Source: Opitutia bacterium UBA5964 (GTDB lineage: Bacteria; Verrucomicrobiota; Verrucomicrobiia; Opitutales; Coraliomargaritaceae). From it: a stretch of 10,363 nucleotides of DNA. The notes below the pieces were generated by a model that was given only the letters and a program-made list of their open reading frames with translations, searched no databases and was not told where the DNA came from. Both the position numbers and the translations under genes were made by a program. Shown piece after piece: positions 6,890 through 10,363 of the stretch (position 1 is the first letter of the stretch; every line of letters starts with the position of its first letter). Where the stretch lies: the NCBI GenBank assembly GCA_002430605.1, contig DJBY01000054.1:6700-17062 (forward strand), written 5' to 3'.

Positions 6890-7615
6890 CTAAATCGGGC
6901 GACGAATACGGTGGCGGTATTTCTGTGCCAAGGCTTCGTTGTGCTCTGCGCCACCGTCGGCATTTTGGCTGACGTAGGTCGGTGGTGTGACGCCAGTAGC
7001 GATGAGTTGCTCGATGATTTCCATCGAGAGTAGATTGAGTAAGAGTGCGCCACTCATTGTAGAAGTGGGGCCCACTTTGTAGGCAAAGCCAGGGGCATCG
7101 AGTGCCGCATCGCCTGGTTCGCCGCCGTTGTCCAAAACGTAGTCGCCGAGCTCGTAGAGCTTCTTGCCGGACGGGTGGCGCGAGGTTGTCGCTTTCGACA
7201 TTTCCAAGGACGTGAGCACGATCACGTGTAGGCCTGCGGCCTTGGCTTCCATCGCGACTTCGATCGGGCTGGCATTGCGACCTGAATTAGAGATGACGAT
7301 CACGACATCAGCTGGTTGCACTGCATATTGAAAGGCATAGCGCTGGAACAGACGCGCGCCATAGCCAGGGATTTGTTCGGGCCAACCATCGGCGGGATCG
7401 TTGATGCTACTGACAGGCACGAGTCCACCGGCGCGGCGCTCGATCTCAGCGGCAAGGATTTGTGAGTGTCCACTGCCGAAAGTGTGCAGCACGCCGTCGG
7501 CGGCGATCGAGTCGGCAATGAGTTTACCGACAGTGCGGAGTGTGTCGGCATTACTAAGGCGCACTTTAGCTTGGAGGGCGTTGCTGGTTTCGAAAAAAGT
7601 ATCTGAGAGGCTCAT
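6890..7615 (-). CDS. SIS-domain protein, UPF0309-like putative sugar isomerase or phosphosugar-binding protein
   Basis: The SIS fold binds phosphorylated sugars in isomerases and in regulators. Counting from the preferred start, HTFGSGHSQILAAEIERRAGG (44-64) and VVIVISNSGRNASPIEVAMEAKAAGL (104-129) are the two SIS phosphate-binding segments. GPTSTMSGALLLNLLSMEI (182-200) is typical of the UPF0309 subgroup. I chose ATG at 7615 (241 residues, MSLSDTFF) because it matches the usual family length. A longer reading frame to 7714 would need a TTG start and adds 33 residues without family character. No Shine-Dalgarno sequence precedes the ATG. The true substrate is unknown; relatives have been linked to N-acetylhexosamine phosphate metabolism, but nothing here points to a particular sugar. 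It lies 106 nt downstream of the AEC transporter on the same strand. It ends in a convergent junction with exbD. Confidence 0.85.
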   Translation of the reverse strand: MSLSDTFFETSNALQAKVRLSNADTLRTVGKLIADSIAADGVLHTFGSGHSQILAAEIERRAGGLVPVSSINDPADGWPEQIPGYGARLFQRYAFQYAVQPADVVIVISNSGRNASPIEVAMEAKAAGLHVIVLTSLEMSKATTSRHPSGKKLYELGDYVLDNGGEPGDAALDAPGFAYKVGPTSTMSGALLLNLLSMEIIEQLIATGVTPPTYVSQNADGGAEHNEALAQKYRHRIRRPI

Positions 7616-7721
7616 GGGAATGAAAGTGGAGAGGAGGGTTGAGACTTGAGGGCTGAGAGATGCTTCTGAGTCTCGCCGTAGGGTAGTGAATAAAATGAAT
7701 CGGGGACGGAGCAATGTCGTT

Positions 7722-8672
7722 TTAAAGATCCAGTAGCTTCATGCCGATTGCGATCCAGAGTGGAATGGTCAGGAAACTGATGAGAGTGGTGCCGAGTACG
7801 ACTTTCAGTGCGACTTCCACTGAGCCGTCGAAGTGGCGGGCAAGCACGATCGGGAAGACGCCGCAAGGCATGGCAGCTTGCACGGCAATCACACATTTGA
7901 GTTCCGTTGAGAATGGCAGTATAAATGCGATACCCAGGAAAGCTGCAGGGAGAATGCCAAGCCGAAGCACGGATGCAGTGATTGGAATGTTTAGACGGCT
8001 GATGACCTTCATCTCTTTTGATAAGTCCACGAAGGTCGCTCCGATCAGGATGAGGCCGAGTGGAATCGCGCATTGGCCGAGTCGATTGATCGTTTCGAGT
8101 ACGAAGTTCGGCAGGTACAGATCGATTTTGAAATAGTTCATCGGCACTGCAATGATAATGGCAATCACGGGGCCGCTGAAGATGCGTTTCCAAATTGATT
8201 TCGGATCGTTGCGTGCGAGGATGAAGCCGACGCCAAGCACCCACATTGCGACTTCGACGCCGAGATTATGCACCAGCAGCAACCCAGTTGTTTCACGGTC
8301 AAATAGTAGCGCGATGATCGGCACGGGAAAGTAGCCGTAGTTGTAGATGCCAGTGGTAAAGGCAAAGGTGCGGCACTCCTTCTGGTCGCCGAGCTTAAAC
8401 TTGCGCGCGACCAGCATCGCGAGCCCAAATCCGCCGACGACGGTGGTCAATCCGACCAGTGGGGGGAGTATCAAATTCGATGGCTGACGCAGCGCATCGT
8501 TGCCAAGGATGAAACTGAAAATGAGCGCAGGGTAGAGCAGGTTGACGACCACGGCCATCAGGCTACGGTCGGCATGGGTGTCAAGCCAACCGACTCGGCG
8601 TGCCAGCGCGCCCGCTCCGATCATTAAGAATATCGGCAGGACTGCCGAGAAGACGAGTTGTGTGGTAATCAT
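7722..8672 (-). CDS. AEC (auxin efflux carrier) family transporter
   Basis: The 316-residue hydrophobic protein has about ten membrane segments in two halves, as expected for AEC-family (BASS-fold related) secondary transporters. Bacterial members carry organic anions such as malate or malonate. Recognisable blocks are LPIFLMIGAGALARRVGWL (12-30), NLLYPALIFSFI (44-55), FAFTTGIYNYGYFPVPIIALLF (about 103-124) and the C-terminal VIAVQAAMPCGVFPIVLARHF segment, the typical AEC motif with a conserved proline in a broken helix. The start ATG (8672-8670) lies 15 nt after the ilvA stop, so cotranscription with ilvA is very likely. No Shine-Dalgarno sequence is visible between them. The substrate cannot be read from sequence. 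A link to branched-chain 2-oxo acids or threonine-derived 2-oxobutyrate is suggested only by the neighbour. Confidence 0.88.
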   Translation of the reverse strand: MITTQLVFSAVLPIFLMIGAGALARRVGWLDTHADRSLMAVVVNLLYPALIFSFILGNDALRQPSNLILPPLVGLTTVVGGFGLAMLVARKFKLGDQKECRTFAFTTGIYNYGYFPVPIIALLFDRETTGLLLVHNLGVEVAMWVLGVGFILARNDPKSIWKRIFSGPVIAIIIAVPMNYFKIDLYLPNFVLETINRLGQCAIPLGLILIGATFVDLSKEMKVISRLNIPITASVLRLGILPAAFLGIAFILPFSTELKCVIAVQAAMPCGVFPIVLARHFDGSVEVALKVVLGTTLISFLTIPLWIAIGMKLLDL

Positions 8673-8687
8673 TCTTGGGCGTTGTTG

Positions 8688-10211
8688 TTAACCGAGAATG
8701 CGGGCCAGTGTTGCGTCGGTGACTCTTTCATATGCACGGTAGGCGTCTTTGGCTGAGTCGAGCACTTGAGTGAATTGATCGTGCTGCTCAGTGGTGTCGA
8801 ATTCGAAGCCGAGCAGTGCGCGGCCGACGCGTTCGCCAGAATAGACGTAGTTGAAGTAGCACAAATTCGCATGTGGGCTAACGGCGCGCAGAAAGTCGGC
8901 TAATGCGCCTGGGCGCTCATGGAACTCCAGCGTAATGAAGTAGGGCGTGTGTAGTAGCTTCGATTCATAGTGTATCAGGCGGAAGGCCACGTCGGTTTCT
9001 GAGGTGACTTCAGTGAATGGGAAGCCAGCGGCGCGTAGTGATTTTTTCAGTACGTCGAACTGTATAGGCGAGACGTCGAATCCGATCACAGGAGTGGCCG
9101 CGGCGGAATCGGTTTTACCGTATTGAAAATCAACGATGTTGACGCTGTCGGGCAGCGCTTCGAGGAGTGCATACATCGCGCCTGCGGTTTCTTTGATCTG
9201 AATTTCTAAGAAACGGCGGCGGGAGGCGCCGACTGCCGAGCGCCGCGCGATGCTAGCGAGTTGCTCAAAGTCCATATTCGCGCCGCACAGCACACTGAGC
9301 ACGCGTTTGCCTGCGAGGCTCTGACGGCGTTTGAGTATGGCAGCGACACCCATTGCGCCGGAGGGCTCGGGGATGCAGCGTAGGTTTTCCCATAAAAATT
9401 GAATCGCAGCAGACACCTCGTCGTTGCTGACGGTCATCCATTCATCGACTACTTCGGCGCAGATTTGATGGGTGAGCTTGCCGACTTTGCGCACGGCCGT
9501 GCCATCACAAAAAATATCGACCTTATCCAGAGCGACGGGATGGCCCGCTTTGATCGCAGCGGCCATCGAGGCTTGTTCGACGCCTTCGACGCCGATGATG
9601 TGGATCTCTGGCGAATTCATTTTTAGCCAGGTCGCGGTGGCTGCGGCCATACCACCGCCGCCCACTTGTAGAAAGGCGACGTCGAAGGGGCCTTTGCCGG
9701 ACATCACGATTTCGTCAGCGAGTGTGCCTTGTCCCGCCATCACGGCGAGGTCGTCGTAGGCGTGGATGTAGGTTAGGTTTTGCTCCTTGGCATAGGCATG
9801 CGCCGCTTGACTGGCGACATCGTAGGTGTCGCCAGTCAAGCGGATTTCGACATTTTCGCCGCCGTGTTGTTTGACTGCGAATTGTTTCATCCGGGGTGTC
9901 GCCAGCGGCATAAAGATGGTGGCGTGAGTGCTTAGCTTTTGGGCGGCGAGTGCGACGCCCTGAGCGTGATTACCCGCAGATGCGGTGACGACGCCTGCCT
10001 TGAGCTCGTCGGCAGTGAGTTGGGCCATGCGATTGTAGGCGCCGCGCCATTTGTATGCATGGATGGGCGAGAGGTCCTCGCGCTTGACGAAGATAGATAG
10101 GTCATCGAGTTCAATCAATTCGAGTGGCGTCGCTTGGCCGACTTCGTAGACACGACCGCGGGCAAAGATTATTTCTTGACGCAAGGCGCGTGTGAGCGAT
10201 TCCGATTCCAT
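8688..10211 (-). CDS. ilvA: Threonine ammonia-lyase (threonine dehydratase), biosynthetic
   Basis: This PLP enzyme deaminates threonine to 2-oxobutyrate, the entry to isoleucine synthesis. The 507 residues fit the long biosynthetic form (E. coli IlvA 514) rather than the short catabolic TdcB. Lys54 in SPIHAYKWRGAYN is the PLP lysine; the family commonly has SFKLRGAY here, so AYKWRGA is a mild variant. SAGNHAQGVALAA (78-90) is the substrate loop. VGGGGMAA (183-190) binds the PLP phosphate. Two ACT-like regulatory domains follow, at about 334-410 (FLEIQIKETAGAMYALLEAL) and 425-505 (FITLEFHERPGALADFLRAV). These are the site of isoleucine inhibition and valine activation in E. coli, so similar control is likely. 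The start ATG is at 10211-10209 with only a weak AAAAGG stretch far upstream. It heads a minus-strand group with the AEC transporter and probably the SIS gene. Confidence 0.96.
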   Translation of the reverse strand: MESESLTRALRQEIIFARGRVYEVGQATPLELIELDDLSIFVKREDLSPIHAYKWRGAYNRMAQLTADELKAGVVTASAGNHAQGVALAAQKLSTHATIFMPLATPRMKQFAVKQHGGENVEIRLTGDTYDVASQAAHAYAKEQNLTYIHAYDDLAVMAGQGTLADEIVMSGKGPFDVAFLQVGGGGMAAATATWLKMNSPEIHIIGVEGVEQASMAAAIKAGHPVALDKVDIFCDGTAVRKVGKLTHQICAEVVDEWMTVSNDEVSAAIQFLWENLRCIPEPSGAMGVAAILKRRQSLAGKRVLSVLCGANMDFEQLASIARRSAVGASRRRFLEIQIKETAGAMYALLEALPDSVNIVDFQYGKTDSAAATPVIGFDVSPIQFDVLKKSLRAAGFPFTEVTSETDVAFRLIHYESKLLHTPYFITLEFHERPGALADFLRAVSPHANLCYFNYVYSGERVGRALLGFEFDTTEQHDQFTQVLDSAKDAYRAYERVTDATLARILG

Positions 10212-10336
10212 GCGCAGAGTTGAATGCCTTTTAGTTAAGTGTGCAAGCGAGGTTTATTGACAGATGAATCTAGCCAGCGGTTTTATCCGGTAATGGTGCC
10301 ATAGGATGAAACGCTTCGCTGCAATGCACAGTTAAC

Positions 10337-10358
10337 GGAGTGTGGGCGACTCGCCCAC
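10337..10358. repeat. Third copy of the GTGGGCGACTCGCCCAC palindrome
   Basis: GGAGTGTGGGCGAC (10337-10350) repeats the left end of the 3294-3385 element exactly, and the perfect 17-nt palindrome occupies 10342-10358. The copy lies about 130 bp upstream of ilvA. If this is another complete element its right end is outside the window. The remainder of the 152-bp region 10212-10363 shows no clear promoter. Confidence 0.7.
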
Positions 10359-10363
10359 GTCAA

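Noticed and set aside
7612..8244. A 210-codon minus-strand frame overlapping the AEC gene
   Set aside because: Same strand, different frame from a well-supported membrane transporter; the product is rich in Arg, His, Ser and Pro with no domain character, as expected of an out-of-frame reading.

Overview
This window reads as an ordinary chromosomal stretch of a free-living heterotrophic bacterium with moderate GC content. It is dominated by central and amino-acid metabolism. I see no phage, plasmid, CRISPR, toxin-antitoxin or defence genes. Sparse Shine-Dalgarno sequences, dispersed GTGGGCGA-type palindromes and the gene repertoire would suit a Verrucomicrobiota (Opitutales/Puniceicoccales-like) genome. 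That placement is inference from general familiarity and could not be tested by a search.

Layout, left to right. Positions 1-1551 on the minus strand hold the 5' part of a malate dehydrogenase gene (cut by the window edge) and a class I DAHP synthase with a GTG start. A short divergent intergenic region leads to a plus-strand block: a YgfZ/GcvT-like folate-binding protein, overlapped by ATGA with a 66-codon gene of unknown function, then an HU-type DNA-binding protein with a clear intrinsic terminator. Positions 3280-3520 hold a roughly 92-bp element bounded by inverted copies of a 17-nt palindrome, followed by the leader of leuC. leuC-leuD (isopropylmalate isomerase) ends at a strong terminator and is followed by an exbB/exbD-type proton-channel pair. 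A hairpin-rich spacer (6701-6889) separates exbD from a convergent minus-strand block, which in transcription order is ilvA (threonine dehydratase), an AEC-family transporter 15 nt downstream, and a SIS-domain sugar-phosphate-binding protein. A third copy of the 17-nt palindrome lies upstream of ilvA at the right edge.

How the genes fit together: LeuCD (leucine), IlvA (isoleucine) and the DAHP synthase (aromatic amino acids) supply biosynthetic entry or early steps. Malate dehydrogenase belongs to the TCA cycle. ExbB/ExbD would convert proton-motive force into work at the outer membrane. YgfZ supports Fe-S enzymes, and LeuCD is itself an Fe-S enzyme.

I did not find a convincing new system. 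The most worthwhile leads are the palindromic repeat family, the small gene translationally coupled to ygfZ, the ilvA-transporter-SIS arrangement, a nested inverted repeat before the HU gene, the leuC leader hairpin and the scarcity of Shine-Dalgarno sequences.
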